From: Opitutus sp.
GTDB lineage: Bacteria; Verrucomicrobiota; Verrucomicrobiae; Opitutales; Opitutaceae
NCBI GenBank assembly: GCA_009695065.1
Contig: SIBR01000009.1
Location: 1-64,000, forward strand
Reading direction: 5' to 3'
DNA: 64,000 bases
Every line of letters starts with the position of its first letter. The stretch's first letter is position 1. This document shows, piece after piece, positions 33,645 through 43,337 of the stretch. The notes beneath the pieces are model-generated. The model was not told the DNA's origin. It searched no databases and worked only from the letters and a program-made list of their open reading frames with translations. A program made the position numbers and the translations under genes.

Positions 33645-35024
33645 TTACTTTTCTTTCTGGTCCGGTTTTTTCGGCTTCTCGATGCGAATCTTGCCGCCGT
33701 CCTTCAGGGAACGCGTGATGACACTGAAGGGGCCGCTCACCACTTCGTCGCCGACTTTGACGCCGGACTTGATCTCGATGTGGCCGGTGTCGCCGATGCC
33801 GGTTTCGACAGGCACCATCTTGACGGTATCACCGGTGCAGAAGAAGACGACCCGCTGCAGGGCGTCGCGGTCGGAGCGCTCGGCTTCCTTTTGCCGCTTC
33901 TCGTTGACCGCCGCCGCCGCGCCTTCGCCCTGCGTTTCCTTGGCCTTCTTTTCGCGATCGGAGGCGAGCTGATCGATGGTCTTGCTTCCCTCCCGGCTGC
34001 GCACCGTCACCGCCTGGATCGGAATCGCGACCACGTCGGCCACCGTCTTGGTTTCGATGTCGACCGAGGCACTCATGCCCGGACGCAGGCGCAGGTCCTT
34101 GTCGGAGATGCGGATTTTAACCTGAAAATTCGTCACTTCCTCCTGGGTGTTGGCCCCCGTCGTCTTCGCGGCGGACGCAATTTCCTTCACCGTGCCGGCA
34201 AACCGGCGGCCCGGATAGGCGTCGATCGAGATCCGTGCCTTGTCGCCGACCTTGACGTTGACCACGTCGTTTTCGTTCACGTTCACGCGCACCTCCATGT
34301 CGTTTAGGTTGGCCACACGCATGATTTCGGTTCCGGGATTCATTCCGGTGCCGACCACGCGCTCGCCGACTTCGCTGGAAAGCGAGCTGATCGTGCCGTC
34401 ATTCGGCGCGAGAATGGTCGTCTTTGAAAGCTGGTCGCGCGACTGGTTCAATGTGCCCTCGGTGCGCCGGATCTGGGCCAGGGCATTGTCGAAGTTGGCC
34501 ACCGCCACATCGAGGGTGGTCTTCGCCGCGAGGTAGTCGGACTCGGAGATCAGCTTCTTCGCAAAGAGGTCTTCGCTGCGCTTAAAATCGTCCCGGGCCT
34601 TGAGCAGCTGCGCGTTCGCTTGGACGGCGCTGGCCTTGGCCGCGACGAGATTGGCCTCCTGCTGCTCGACTTGAAACTTGTAGTTGTCCGGCTTGATCCG
34701 CACGAGCAGGTCGTCCTTCTTGACTGCCGCGCCCTCGCGCCAGGGCAACTCGATGATTTCACCCGAGACTTCCGGGGAAATCTTCACTTCGACCTCGGGT
34801 TGGATCTTGCCGGTGGCGTTGACCAGCTGGGTGATCGTTTTGATGACCGCCTTTTCGGTGGTGATCGCAAACCCCTTGTCGGCAGTCTTGTTCCGGTAGT
34901 AAGCCCCACCGCCCAAGCCCAGCACCAGCACGACTCCACCGATGATAAACCACTTGGTCTTCGAGCTCTTGGCGGACGGGGTGGATCCCGAAGTAGTCTT
35001 GGCTGCGGCAGGAGCGGGATTCAT
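33645..35024 (-). CDS. MacA-like periplasmic adaptor (membrane fusion protein)
   Basis: A 459-residue adaptor. One N-terminal membrane helix (WFIIGGVVLVLGLGGGAYY) anchors it. A lipoyl/barrel-sandwich domain (VKISPEVSGEIIELPWREGAAVKKDDLLVRI), a coiled-coil hairpin (FQVEQQEANLVAAKASAVQ to SRDQLSKTTI), a beta-barrel and a C-terminal domain follow, as in MacA. A Lys/Glu-rich insertion (DREKKAKETQGEG) sits before the last domain. It is the first gene of the four-gene export operon. ATG 35057 is an alternative start. No outer-membrane TolC gene is in the window. Confidence 0.92.
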   Translation of the reverse strand: MNPAPAAAKTTSGSTPSAKSSKTKWFIIGGVVLVLGLGGGAYYRNKTADKGFAITTEKAVIKTITQLVNATGKIQPEVEVKISPEVSGEIIELPWREGAAVKKDDLLVRIKPDNYKFQVEQQEANLVAAKASAVQANAQLLKARDDFKRSEDLFAKKLISESDYLAAKTTLDVAVANFDNALAQIRRTEGTLNQSRDQLSKTTILAPNDGTISSLSSEVGERVVGTGMNPGTEIMRVANLNDMEVRVNVNENDVVNVKVGDKARISIDAYPGRRFAGTVKEIASAAKTTGANTQEEVTNFQVKIRISDKDLRLRPGMSASVDIETKTVADVVAIPIQAVTVRSREGSKTIDQLASDREKKAKETQGEGAAAAVNEKRQKEAERSDRDALQRVVFFCTGDTVKMVPVETGIGDTGHIEIKSGVKVGDEVVSGPFSVITRSLKDGGKIRIEKPKKPDQKEK

Positions 35025-35104
35025 GGCAATCGGTAGTGGCAAGGGGAAAGGGTTCATCGGAATAAATCACAGCCCGCGAGGCAAGCGGACTGTTCCTTTC
35101 CAGA

Positions 35105-35235
35105 GAAAAAAGTTGCAGGGGTCCGCCACGGAAGATGCGGTGGCGGCAGGAGGCAAACGGAGTTGGGTGAAATCGGAACCTTTGCGGGACGAAGGGCGCG
35201 CCTTCACGAGCCGGCGGCGGGAAAAAAGTTACAGG
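35105..35235 (-). promoter_or_regulatory. Two CCTGYAACTTTTTTC direct repeats upstream of the export operon
   Basis: CCTGCAACTTTTTTC (minus strand, 35119-35105) and CCTGTAACTTTTTTC (35235-35221) match at 14 of 15 positions, 116 bp apart, upstream of the adaptor gene. The AAC core followed by a T-tract resembles -35 elements of ECF sigma factors, but a -10 partner is not obvious. A direct-repeat activator site is an alternative. Confidence 0.35.
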
Positions 35236-35445
35236 ATTCAATCGACCATCATCCGCCGTCTCTTCCGTCATTCGGTGAGGAACTCGGGCCAAAACCCTTG
35301 CGGGACCCTCCATGATCCAATAGCTAACCGACCCCTCGCCTGCCCTTTCCACCTCGCTTCAGGTTGAGCGATTTTCACCCCGTCACCCAATCCGCTGCCT
35401 TCGGGCATATCCGTGGGGCTTGTGCCCGCCGCCCGCGATCTCTCC

Positions 35446-37443
35446 ATGAGCATTCCCATATACCGCCGCCGTCCCCGTCACTCGTGGTGCGTCGTGAGTG
35501 CGATCCTCACCCTCGGCGGGGCCGCCCGTCCGCTTCACGCCGCGGAGGAAAATGCGGTCGCCATCTACCACTTTGACGAAAAGCAGGGCGACGTCGTCCG
35601 CGATTCGTCCCCCCACCACTTCGATGGTCGGATCGTGGGCGGCGCCGCCTGGGCCGGCAAGGGTATCGCAGGCAACGCCGTCCTCTTTAACGGCCGCAAC
35701 CGCGTCCGCATCCCCACCTCGCCGAAGCTCGAGTTCGGTGGCGCACATACGGTCACGGCGTGGATTCGCGGAAGTGCCAGCCCGACCCATTTTGCCGAAG
35801 GTTTCCCTGACCTGCGAGCGCCCTTCTATCAGGTTTGCGGCGACACGCTCTACTTCGCGACCAACAGCGATGCCTACGTGAACGATGCCGACAAGACCAC
35901 CGGCTCGCTCCTTCGCGCGAAGGACATCTATCACATCTACACCGGCATGGCCGACACCGGCCTCGGCGGCTGGACCTATATCCGCCAGACCACAGAACCA
36001 TTGAGCGGCTTCGAACCCCGGCTGCAGGTGGTCGGAAACAAGATCTTTTACGAATACACCGGCACCGCCGACCGCCGGAAGGCCAACCAGATCTGGACGG
36101 CGGCGGCGGCGCTCGACGGCTCCAACTGGCACGCACTGATGCGGACCAACTCCGCCCGGTATGATTTGCTGCCCACCGATGATGGCCGGAAAGACACCAT
36201 GGAGGTCGACCGCGCGCTGTATCGCAATGACCACGGTCAGATCAGCGTCGTCGGGAATAAGGTCTACATCGCCTACCCCGCGCAGGACGAGAACCACGTG
36301 TGGCAGCTCTGGACCGCCGTTTCCAATCTCGACGGCAGCGGCTACCAAGCCTTCCAACGCACCACCGACCGCGGCTGGATTCCCAGCGGCATTCAAACCG
36401 TGGGAAATCGGGTCTATTATCTCTATCCGAAGGGTGACGCGATTTTCGAAACCTACAGTCACAACCAGGTGCGGGGCACCGCCACGACCCCGAAAACCGT
36501 CGAAGGCTTTTATGTCGGTTCCACCGACCTCGCCGGGGAAGATTGGAAAGTCGTCAAACGGATCGGCGGACCCGGACCGTCCGGCGATTCCTCGTCGTTC
36601 TACATCAGCAACGGGCGCATCTATCTCGTGTGGGTCGAGTTCGAACCCGACGGCAGCGGTCGATCGCGCTTGTTCACCGGCGACATGGACATAAACGGAG
36701 GCGATTTTCGCCAGACCCAGCGATCCGACGAAAAGGGAAATTTCAGCACGCCGATTTCCGGCGGCGTGCAAGCCGTGGGGAACCGGCTCTACTACGTCTT
36801 CGGCCAGCGCGTCGTGAACAACCTCGCGCCCGAGCCGCCGGCTAACCCGCAGCCACGGGGCTCTCCCGCCCTGGCCGGCGCCATTCCGCCGGGCGCCCGG
36901 GTGGCGCTCTGGACCGCCGAATGCAACCTGGACGGCTCCGGCTGGCTGGCCCAGCCGGTTGGGAACGGCGCCCAATTCTTCGTCGGTTACAAAGGCCTGG
37001 TCGTGGTCGGGGCGAAGCGCTACCTCGCCCCGGGGCGACCCGGCATGATCGGTTTCGGTGGGGCCAACCTCGTGAACAAGGGGGATGCCTACGGTTTGGG
37101 CCTGACAGAGGCGGGACGCGCCCGCGGGTTCGTCAACGCGGGACAGGATTTCCTGTTTCGGGGCGAAGCCGCGACTGACACCTCGGGCGCCATCGCGGAC
37201 GCCCCCGGGCAATTGACCCATGACAATTGGCACCACGTGGCTGCCGTCTACGACCGGCAACGCCTCCAGCTTTACGTCAACGGCACGTTGACCGCGAGCA
37301 CGCCCTATCAGGCGCCCGCCGGGAAAAATCCTTTCCCGGTGGTGATCGGCGACGGCTTCATCGGCGCGATGGACGAGGTGCGGCTTTATGATCGCGCGCT
37401 GTCAGCGAGGGACATCATGCAACAGTACCGTCAATATCGATAA
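35446..37443 (+). CDS. Secreted LamG-domain protein with inserted beta-propeller-like repeats
   Basis: 665 residues. A signal peptide (about residues 1-33) is followed by the first half of a LamG/concanavalin-like domain (AIYHFDEKQGDVVRDSS to GAHTVTAWIRG). About 400 residues of repeats then intervene, each with VVGNKVYxxY and a WTAxxNLDGSGW line, which is beta-propeller-like. The LamG fold then resumes and finishes (LVNKGDAYGLGL, DNWHHVAAVYDRQRLQLYVNG, GAMDEVRLYDRALSARDI). Such domains bind or cleave extracellular glycans; no catalytic residues can be named. ATG 35413 is a less likely start. It opens the carbohydrate region on the plus strand. Confidence 0.8.
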   Translation: MSIPIYRRRPRHSWCVVSAILTLGGAARPLHAAEENAVAIYHFDEKQGDVVRDSSPHHFDGRIVGGAAWAGKGIAGNAVLFNGRNRVRIPTSPKLEFGGAHTVTAWIRGSASPTHFAEGFPDLRAPFYQVCGDTLYFATNSDAYVNDADKTTGSLLRAKDIYHIYTGMADTGLGGWTYIRQTTEPLSGFEPRLQVVGNKIFYEYTGTADRRKANQIWTAAAALDGSNWHALMRTNSARYDLLPTDDGRKDTMEVDRALYRNDHGQISVVGNKVYIAYPAQDENHVWQLWTAVSNLDGSGYQAFQRTTDRGWIPSGIQTVGNRVYYLYPKGDAIFETYSHNQVRGTATTPKTVEGFYVGSTDLAGEDWKVVKRIGGPGPSGDSSSFYISNGRIYLVWVEFEPDGSGRSRLFTGDMDINGGDFRQTQRSDEKGNFSTPISGGVQAVGNRLYYVFGQRVVNNLAPEPPANPQPRGSPALAGAIPPGARVALWTAECNLDGSGWLAQPVGNGAQFFVGYKGLVVVGAKRYLAPGRPGMIGFGGANLVNKGDAYGLGLTEAGRARGFVNAGQDFLFRGEAATDTSGAIADAPGQLTHDNWHHVAAVYDRQRLQLYVNGTLTASTPYQAPAGKNPFPVVIGDGFIGAMDEVRLYDRALSARDIMQQYRQYR

Positions 37444-37516
37444 GGGTGGCACACGGTCATCGGGTTTGGAAAAGCCATCCCTCCCACCTCATCGTCTCTC
37501 GTTCCCCTGTCCCATT

Positions 37517-38788
37517 ATGCCGCGCCAGAAAAAGCCATCGGACCCAACCACGCGCCGGATGAGCCGCCGCGAATTCGTCGGTGCGAGCCTCGTCGCCGGC
37601 TTGACCGGTGGCGTTGTCCGGCCGCGGGCCGCAGGCCCCTCACTCGAAAAACGAATGCACCCCAACAGCATCTACACCCGCCTGCTCGGCGTCCGCCCAC
37701 ATCTGGCCGGCCACGGCTACACGACGATTCTCGGCGGCTCGCGGATGCCGTCCGAGGTCGTCCGCGCCATGAAAGAAGCCGGCGAGGAGTTCGTCGACAT
37801 CAGGGAACTCACCGCGGCCGCGGGCCGGCGTCTCGCCGAAGTCACGCACTCCGAGGCGGCCATCGTGACCTCGGGTTCATTCTCGAGCCTGCTCCTCGGG
37901 GCCGCCGCCTGTCTTTCCGGCACCGACCCGGAAAAGGTCGCCGCCCTGCCCCAGCCCACCTGGCCCAAGCGCGAATGCGTCCTGCAGACCGCCCATCGGC
38001 TGGACTACGCCAAGGCCTTTCAAGTCGCCGGTATGAAAATCATCGAGGTCGAGCGCCGCGAGGATTTTGCCCGGGCGATCAACCCGAATACCGCGCTGAT
38101 CGCCGCGATCGCCAGCTGGGAGCGGCGCGCCGATCGCGCGCCCGCAGTGATGCGGCCCGAGGAGTTCATCGCACTCGGAAAGCAGACCGGCGTGCCGGTC
38201 CTGATCGATCTCGCCGCGGAATTGCCGCCGGTTTCAAACCTCACGAAATACAGCGAAATGGGCGCCGACCTGATCACGATCAGCGGCGGCAAGGGCCTGC
38301 GCGGACCGCAATCGACGGGAATCTTGGCGGGAAAAAAGGCCCTGATCGAAGCCGCCCGCCTGCACGCCTACCCCAACACGATGCTCGGTCGCGGGATGAA
38401 GATCGGCAAGGAGGAGGTGATCGGCCTCATCGCGGCAATCGATCGCTTCCTCGCGCTCGATCACGCCGCGCTGCAAGCGGGCTGGGTTCGCACCGCAAAG
38501 TACGTCGCCGGAGAACTGCAGGGCGTTCCGGGCCTCAAAGCGGAGTACATGGAGCCGCGAATGACTGCGCTCGGTTACGACGCCGTGGAGTTATCGTGGG
38601 ATCAGCAGGTGATCCCGATCACGCCCGAACAAGCGCGGGAAGGGCTCCGCGCCGGCGAGCCGCGGATACTTTTCAGCGGCACGACCTTCATCACCCGCAA
38701 CCTTGAGCACGGCGAGGAAGTCATTGCCGCGCGGCGGCTGAGGCAATTCTTCCTCGACGCCGCGCGCCGGGGGACCAAGGCCGTTTGA
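37517..38788 (+). CDS. Tat-exported SelA-like PLP-dependent lyase
   Basis: A 423-residue aminotransferase-fold enzyme of the SelA/DgaE (D-glucosaminate-6-phosphate ammonia-lyase-like) family. A Tat motif (SRREFVGASLVAG, residues 16-28) starts it. GHGYTTILGGSRMP, TSGSFSSLLLGAAACLSG, VPVLIDLAAELPP and the PLP-lysine segment ITISGGKGLRGPQSTG (Lys259) are visible. Export of a PLP enzyme is unusual but occurs with Tat. It probably acts on an amino-sugar or amino-acid derivative; the substrate is unknown. It follows the LamG gene by 73 bp. Confidence 0.8.
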   Translation: MPRQKKPSDPTTRRMSRREFVGASLVAGLTGGVVRPRAAGPSLEKRMHPNSIYTRLLGVRPHLAGHGYTTILGGSRMPSEVVRAMKEAGEEFVDIRELTAAAGRRLAEVTHSEAAIVTSGSFSSLLLGAAACLSGTDPEKVAALPQPTWPKRECVLQTAHRLDYAKAFQVAGMKIIEVERREDFARAINPNTALIAAIASWERRADRAPAVMRPEEFIALGKQTGVPVLIDLAAELPPVSNLTKYSEMGADLITISGGKGLRGPQSTGILAGKKALIEAARLHAYPNTMLGRGMKIGKEEVIGLIAAIDRFLALDHAALQAGWVRTAKYVAGELQGVPGLKAEYMEPRMTALGYDAVELSWDQQVIPITPEQAREGLRAGEPRILFSGTTFITRNLEHGEEVIAARRLRQFFLDAARRGTKAV

Positions 38789-38847
38789 GCGCCGGCAGCA
38801 GTTCGCGCTCCATTTTTCCCGGCGCAGCAGGGCCGATCTAACCCAAT

Positions 38848-38870
38848 CCATTAGTCAACTAATGGTTGAC
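38848..38870. repeat. Nested palindromes between convergent genes
   Basis: CCATTAGT-CA-ACTAATGG (38848-38865) overlaps GTCAAC-TAATG-GTTGAC (38854-38870). The first half contains CATTAGTC, the same octamer (reversed) that builds the xyl-region heptad repeats. No gene starts nearby, so an operator is unlikely; it may be a terminator part or a repeat relic. Confidence 0.35.
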
Positions 38871-38938
38871 AAATCGACTGCCTCGAATCGCCCTTCCCGA
38901 CTTTGGGAAGTCGAAGTCCGGATTGCCGGCAACGGCCT

Positions 38939-39937
38939 TCACGCCTGACCGGCATTCCCCGCATATCGATCCGCCGCCACGCTCGAATCAAAGGCGGCAC
39001 CGCCGGTAAGATGGCTGACCCACTGCCGCGCCAATTCGGGCCCGACCAGCGCGCCCTTGGAGCCGAGTCCGTTGATCAATCCCAGTCGCGGATTTCGCGG
39101 ATGGCGGCCCGCCACCGGATGCTTGTCAGGCAAATTCACGCGCACGCCGGCGCGCTGGCCGGTAACCACCACCGCCTGGCGGGACAACACTCGCGCACTT
39201 TCCGTCAACGTCGCGCGGGCGGCGGCGGACGGCACCGCCTCGGTCACCCCAGGCTCATGGGTTGCCCCGATCCAAGCCGTCCCCGGCGTCACCGGCACGA
39301 GCCAGTGCCGGCGATTGAGCACCACGCCCGGCTCGAGACCAGTCACCGCCAGTTCAAGGACTTCGCCCTTGGAAAATTCCCACGGGACAAAACCGAATGC
39401 GCCGCCCAGCGGCCCGGCCCGGCCCGTGCAATCGATCACCAGCATGTGGCGCTCCGCCTCCGCCGTCACGTCGACCGCCTCCTCCCGAAACCGTCCCTGC
39501 TTCCGCCAGCGCGCCCGCGCCGCCTCGAGGAGCGTGCCCAATTCGACGCGCGCGGCACCTTCGATCCAAAAGCCCGCGGCATCGCCCGCCCCGGCAAACG
39601 GCGCCAATTCCCCAGTCGCCTGTTTCGTGGCAAAAATCCGTTGTTCACGGTCATCGGCGAACAAGCGCCGCACTCGCACGTCATGCCAGCACGCAATGCC
39701 CAAGGCGGCCTCAAGCCCGCGGTACGTGGCGCGGGCCGCCGGCAGCAACGTGTCGATGCGCCAGCTTTTCACCAGCCGCCGGCCGGTGACCGGGTTGATG
39801 ATGCCGGCGGCGGCCATGGTCGCCGCAGTCGCGTGACCGGGATCCGCCACGGCGAACGAAATGCCCGCCGTTTCCAATTCCCACGCGAGCAGCGTTCCCG
39901 CCAGCCCCTGCCCCACGACTAGGATGTCCGGACGCAT
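38939..39937 (-). CDS. FAD-dependent oxidoreductase (DAO family)
   Basis: A 332-residue flavoprotein starting MRPDILVVGQGLAGTLLAWELE, a GxGxxG dinucleotide-binding motif. GIINPVTGRRLVKSW, WIGATHEPG and the C-terminal FAD-contact block AGVRVNLPDKHPVAGRHP...GLINGLGSKGAL are those of D-amino-acid-oxidase-like enzymes. The substrate is unknown. The frame is open to 40162, but the motif fixes the start at 39937. It is the last of nine same-strand genes descending from the TonB receptor. Confidence 0.85.
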   Translation of the reverse strand: MRPDILVVGQGLAGTLLAWELETAGISFAVADPGHATAATMAAAGIINPVTGRRLVKSWRIDTLLPAARATYRGLEAALGIACWHDVRVRRLFADDREQRIFATKQATGELAPFAGAGDAAGFWIEGAARVELGTLLEAARARWRKQGRFREEAVDVTAEAERHMLVIDCTGRAGPLGGAFGFVPWEFSKGEVLELAVTGLEPGVVLNRRHWLVPVTPGTAWIGATHEPGVTEAVPSAAARATLTESARVLSRQAVVVTGQRAGVRVNLPDKHPVAGRHPRNPRLGLINGLGSKGALVGPELARQWVSHLTGGAAFDSSVAADRYAGNAGQA

Positions 39938-40005
39938 GTGCTGGTACGGGACGGGAATCGCCTGCGCCGAATTCCGACGGACCGCGCCACGGACCGGCCC
40001 GGGCG

Positions 40006-40743
40006 TTACCGCGCGTGGTCCTCCGCCCAGAGCGCCGCACCCACGATGCCCGCCTGATTCAGAAATTTTGCCGGCACAAGCCGCGCCCGGGTCTGCAGGA
40101 ACTTGAAAAACTTCCGGTGCTTCGCGCTCACCCCGCCGCCCACGATAATGAGCTCCGGCCACAAAATTTCCTCGAGCGTTTCAATGTACTTGCTCAGCCG
40201 CCCGCCCCATTCCTCCCAAGAAAGATCCTTTTCCTCGCGCACCGCGGCGGCGACGTATTTTTCCGCGTCCCCGCCTTTCCACGGAAAATGGCCCAGCTCC
40301 AGCGGCACGACCGTCCCGTCATAGGCCAGCGCCGAACCCACGCCGGTCCCCAGCGTCAGCAACAGCACCTTGCCCGGAAAATCGCGCCCGGCGCCGAAAT
40401 TCATCTCTGCCATCGCCGCGGCCGCCGCATCGTTCGTGATCGCCACCGGGCAACCCGTGGCCTTCCCGAAAAGCTTGCCCCCGTCACACCCGATGAAACG
40501 CGGGTGCAGGTTCGCCGACGTCCGGATGCGCGTCCCCTGCGTCACGCCGGGAAAACCGAGCCCGATCGGGCCGTGCCACTGAAAATGCGCCGCGAGCTCC
40601 GCCGCAGCCCGGCCCATCTGTGCCGGCGTGAGATGTTCGGGCGTGGCGATGCGATGCCGCTCCGCGAGCAAACGCCCCGTCTTGGTTTCAACGGGAGCAC
40701 CCTTGATTGCCGAACCACCGATATCGATGCCGAGAACTTTCAT
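40006..40743 (-). CDS. ROK-family kinase (polyphosphate-glucokinase-like)
   Basis: A 245-residue sugar kinase with MKVLGIDIGGSAIKGA (phosphate-binding), IGLGFPGVTQG, VAITNDAAAAAMAE and LLLTLGTGVGSAL. The zinc motif of many ROK repressors is absent, as in PpgK-type polyphosphate/ATP glucokinases, which it resembles in length and order of blocks. It probably phosphorylates a hexose released by the surrounding hydrolases. It lies 103 bp downstream of the hydrolase gene. Confidence 0.88.
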   Translation of the reverse strand: MKVLGIDIGGSAIKGAPVETKTGRLLAERHRIATPEHLTPAQMGRAAAELAAHFQWHGPIGLGFPGVTQGTRIRTSANLHPRFIGCDGGKLFGKATGCPVAITNDAAAAAMAEMNFGAGRDFPGKVLLLTLGTGVGSALAYDGTVVPLELGHFPWKGGDAEKYVAAAVREEKDLSWEEWGGRLSKYIETLEEILWPELIIVGGGVSAKHRKFFKFLQTRARLVPAKFLNQAGIVGAALWAEDHAR

Positions 40744-40846
40744 GGAGATAGGATGAAGCCATGGATCACGCCGATGGGCCCGGCGCGATCAATCACGAAT
40801 TGTCCGAATCGGCCTTGGGTTGCGGGCCACCGGCGACCCTTCACCG

Positions 40847-43186
40847 TCAAAAACCCCGCATCGGCCAGTGCAGGTGCTTGTGCAAGAATTCGAAGGCCCC
40901 CACGCCATAGATGAGATGGGGTCCGTTGAAGTATTCGATCCGCGTTCGATCGGCCATCCCGAGCAGATCGTAGTGCCGGAAGGTGCGGGCGTATTCGTAG
41001 GCCACCCATTCGTCCGATCCCACGCCGTCGGCATGCCCGCGTTCCACCATGAACGGCCGAGGAAAATTCAGCCAGCTCATCTCCGCGTGGCTGATCGTGT
41101 TTCCCATGTCGAATTCGTACATCTCGTATTCGCTGTTGCCCACGTAGCCGCCCCGATAGGTGGCGGAGGCCGTTTTGCGGATCCATTCGTTGAAATCCCC
41201 CGAGCAAATGTTGACCGCGTATTGCGGGAGCAGGGCCCCGACGCGCAGGCCCGTCTTGCCACCGTAGCTGATGCCATAAAAGGCCATGCGGCTGGCATCC
41301 ACAAACGGCAGGCTGGCGAACCACTCCAGCGTCCGTTCGTGCTGGCGCACGATGAAGGAATACAGCGACTGTTTCAGCGGATGCGCCTTGCGAACGAGCA
41401 CGCGGAAATCATCTCCCCCGAGGTAGGGATTTTGCGCAGCATACGTGATGAATCCGCGTTGCGCCAATTGAGCCGCGAAGCCGCGCATGTAGCGGCCCGT
41501 GGGGCTGCGCGGATCTGCCACTTCCTGCGCCCGGCCCTCCAGCCCGTGCTGACAGACGACGAGGGGGCGTCGCTCGCCCGGCTTGATATCCTTCGGAATC
41601 AGCAAAATTCCGTAGCTCACCACGTCGGGATAAAGGTCGAGCAGAACCTCGTAGCCGCGATAGGCCGGTTCGTCGTAGATCAGCCGCGTCCGCGGATTCA
41701 TTCCGGCGGCCGGGTTCGGCAGGCGGCCGATGATCTCGTCCCACAAATAATTGCGATACCACTCGCTGGTCTTTTGCCAGGAATCCACGCTCGACGCGTC
41801 GGCCTTCGTCCAGAACGCGGTGCGGCGATCCTGCCCCGCCCGCACGAGCACCTGTGTGTGCTCCAGAATTTCTTGGAATTGCCGGCGCAGGCGTTCCCGC
41901 GGTTCGAACTTCGCCCGCAGATGCCGCGGCGCCGGGCCCGCCGGCTGCACGCCCTGGCCAACCCCAATGTGCGGCAGGATCGCATTCAGAAAAGCGTCGC
42001 CGCCGGCCGGCCCGTTATCGTTGCGGACGACGGTCGCCGCGAACGGCGTCGCCAGCCCCGCGACCAGGGCCTTCGCCCGCTCGACTTCACGCACCACCGC
42101 TTCGGGCGGCGGCGTGACAATGCTGCCCGGCGCATGCGGGCTGCGCCCGCCCTTCGGCTGCGGCGGCACGTTCACCGCGGGCATCGGGCTTGTTTCCACC
42201 ACCAGCGGTCGCGGCGCAACCAGGGTCGCAATCTCCGCATCGCCGAACTGCTCCAGCAGGCCCCAGACTTCGCGGTCGATCGGCTCGGACCACAGCCGTT
42301 CGCGGGGTTGAAAGTAACCGGAGACGCCGACCACGGCGATGCGTTCGTCGAGGGCACCGGCATAAAGCGCCACCAAGCCGCCTTCGCCGTAGCCGACGAC
42401 CCCCACCGGCCGTGAGTCGCCGCCCTCGCGCCGGAACCAATCGACACCGGCGAGCACCTTCTGGACTTCGTAACCGATGAGATGGCGGCCCATCTGAAAA
42501 GCGGGACTGAAAACATACTCGCGGTGAGGCATGCGCCGGTTCGGCCCCGCGCGCTCGGAAAATTCATGACCCCGATCGATCAACGTGGGAATCAAGACGC
42601 GGACGCCCGCTTCCGCCAGACGCCGGGCGAACTGGCCCGCCGGCGGGAGCCCGGGCACCAATCCGACGAGCGCCTCCGGCGTCCACTCGCAATCGGGCAA
42701 CGCGATGACGTCGGCCTTCGCAGGCTTGTCCGGCACCAGCAGCAGTCCCTCGCCGTTCACGCCTGCCAGCACCGGCCAGCGGACCGCCCAGACCTTGAAC
42801 CCCGTGCCTTCGCCAACCTGGGCCGCTTGTTCGAAGGAGCCCACCATTTCCATCGCCACCGGCAGTCGTTGATCCACGACGCCGAGGATGGTGCGGAGCC
42901 GGTCCCGATTGGGCTTCACCGAGCGGGCATACGCCTCGGGCGACGACAGGTCGCGCCGCCAATGCGCCGCACGTTTTTGGACGGAGCCGTCGAGCTCACG
43001 GTCGAGATAGCGCCCGATCCCCGCAACCATCTGCGCCGCCAGATCGCCCTCCTGCGTGAGCGGCGCCGTACCGTCGAGCGGTGATGGCTGCGCGTTCAGG
43101 TTCACCGGGGCTTGGGCGCCGACGAAGCACGCCAGTCCCAAGCAGCAACGGAAGACCGCGTTTCGAACAGGAAGTATGGGGAGCAT
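40847..43186 (-). CDS. Secreted double-domain alpha/beta hydrolase
   Basis: 779 residues with an N-terminal signal region (VFRCCLGLACFVGAQA). The first hydrolase-like domain (about 130-330) has the elbow GYGEGG with Glu268 instead of the nucleophile Ser. The second (about 520-779) is intact: S640 in GISYGGKTGLR, an Asp in ERGHADGVGSDE and His in FNGPHLIYG. The closest neighbour is the protein at 48081, with the same order and the same Glu. Related folds are acetylxylan or glucuronoyl esterases; the substrate is not determinable. It lies between the amidohydrolase and ROK kinase genes. Confidence 0.82.
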   Translation of the reverse strand: MLPILPVRNAVFRCCLGLACFVGAQAPVNLNAQPSPLDGTAPLTQEGDLAAQMVAGIGRYLDRELDGSVQKRAAHWRRDLSSPEAYARSVKPNRDRLRTILGVVDQRLPVAMEMVGSFEQAAQVGEGTGFKVWAVRWPVLAGVNGEGLLLVPDKPAKADVIALPDCEWTPEALVGLVPGLPPAGQFARRLAEAGVRVLIPTLIDRGHEFSERAGPNRRMPHREYVFSPAFQMGRHLIGYEVQKVLAGVDWFRREGGDSRPVGVVGYGEGGLVALYAGALDERIAVVGVSGYFQPRERLWSEPIDREVWGLLEQFGDAEIATLVAPRPLVVETSPMPAVNVPPQPKGGRSPHAPGSIVTPPPEAVVREVERAKALVAGLATPFAATVVRNDNGPAGGDAFLNAILPHIGVGQGVQPAGPAPRHLRAKFEPRERLRRQFQEILEHTQVLVRAGQDRRTAFWTKADASSVDSWQKTSEWYRNYLWDEIIGRLPNPAAGMNPRTRLIYDEPAYRGYEVLLDLYPDVVSYGILLIPKDIKPGERRPLVVCQHGLEGRAQEVADPRSPTGRYMRGFAAQLAQRGFITYAAQNPYLGGDDFRVLVRKAHPLKQSLYSFIVRQHERTLEWFASLPFVDASRMAFYGISYGGKTGLRVGALLPQYAVNICSGDFNEWIRKTASATYRGGYVGNSEYEMYEFDMGNTISHAEMSWLNFPRPFMVERGHADGVGSDEWVAYEYARTFRHYDLLGMADRTRIEYFNGPHLIYGVGAFEFLHKHLHWPMRGF

Positions 43187-43337
43187 AAGGGGAAAATTTC
43201 AGGGCAACGACACGTGGCACGGTTGCGCCGGCAACCGGGGTTTACGGAGGGAACTCGGCGCCAGAATCCCCGTCGACACTATTTGCCGCGAGTTCGCTCG
43301 AGCGCGTTTGCCCGGCGCCAGATGCGCAGGCGCGGAT

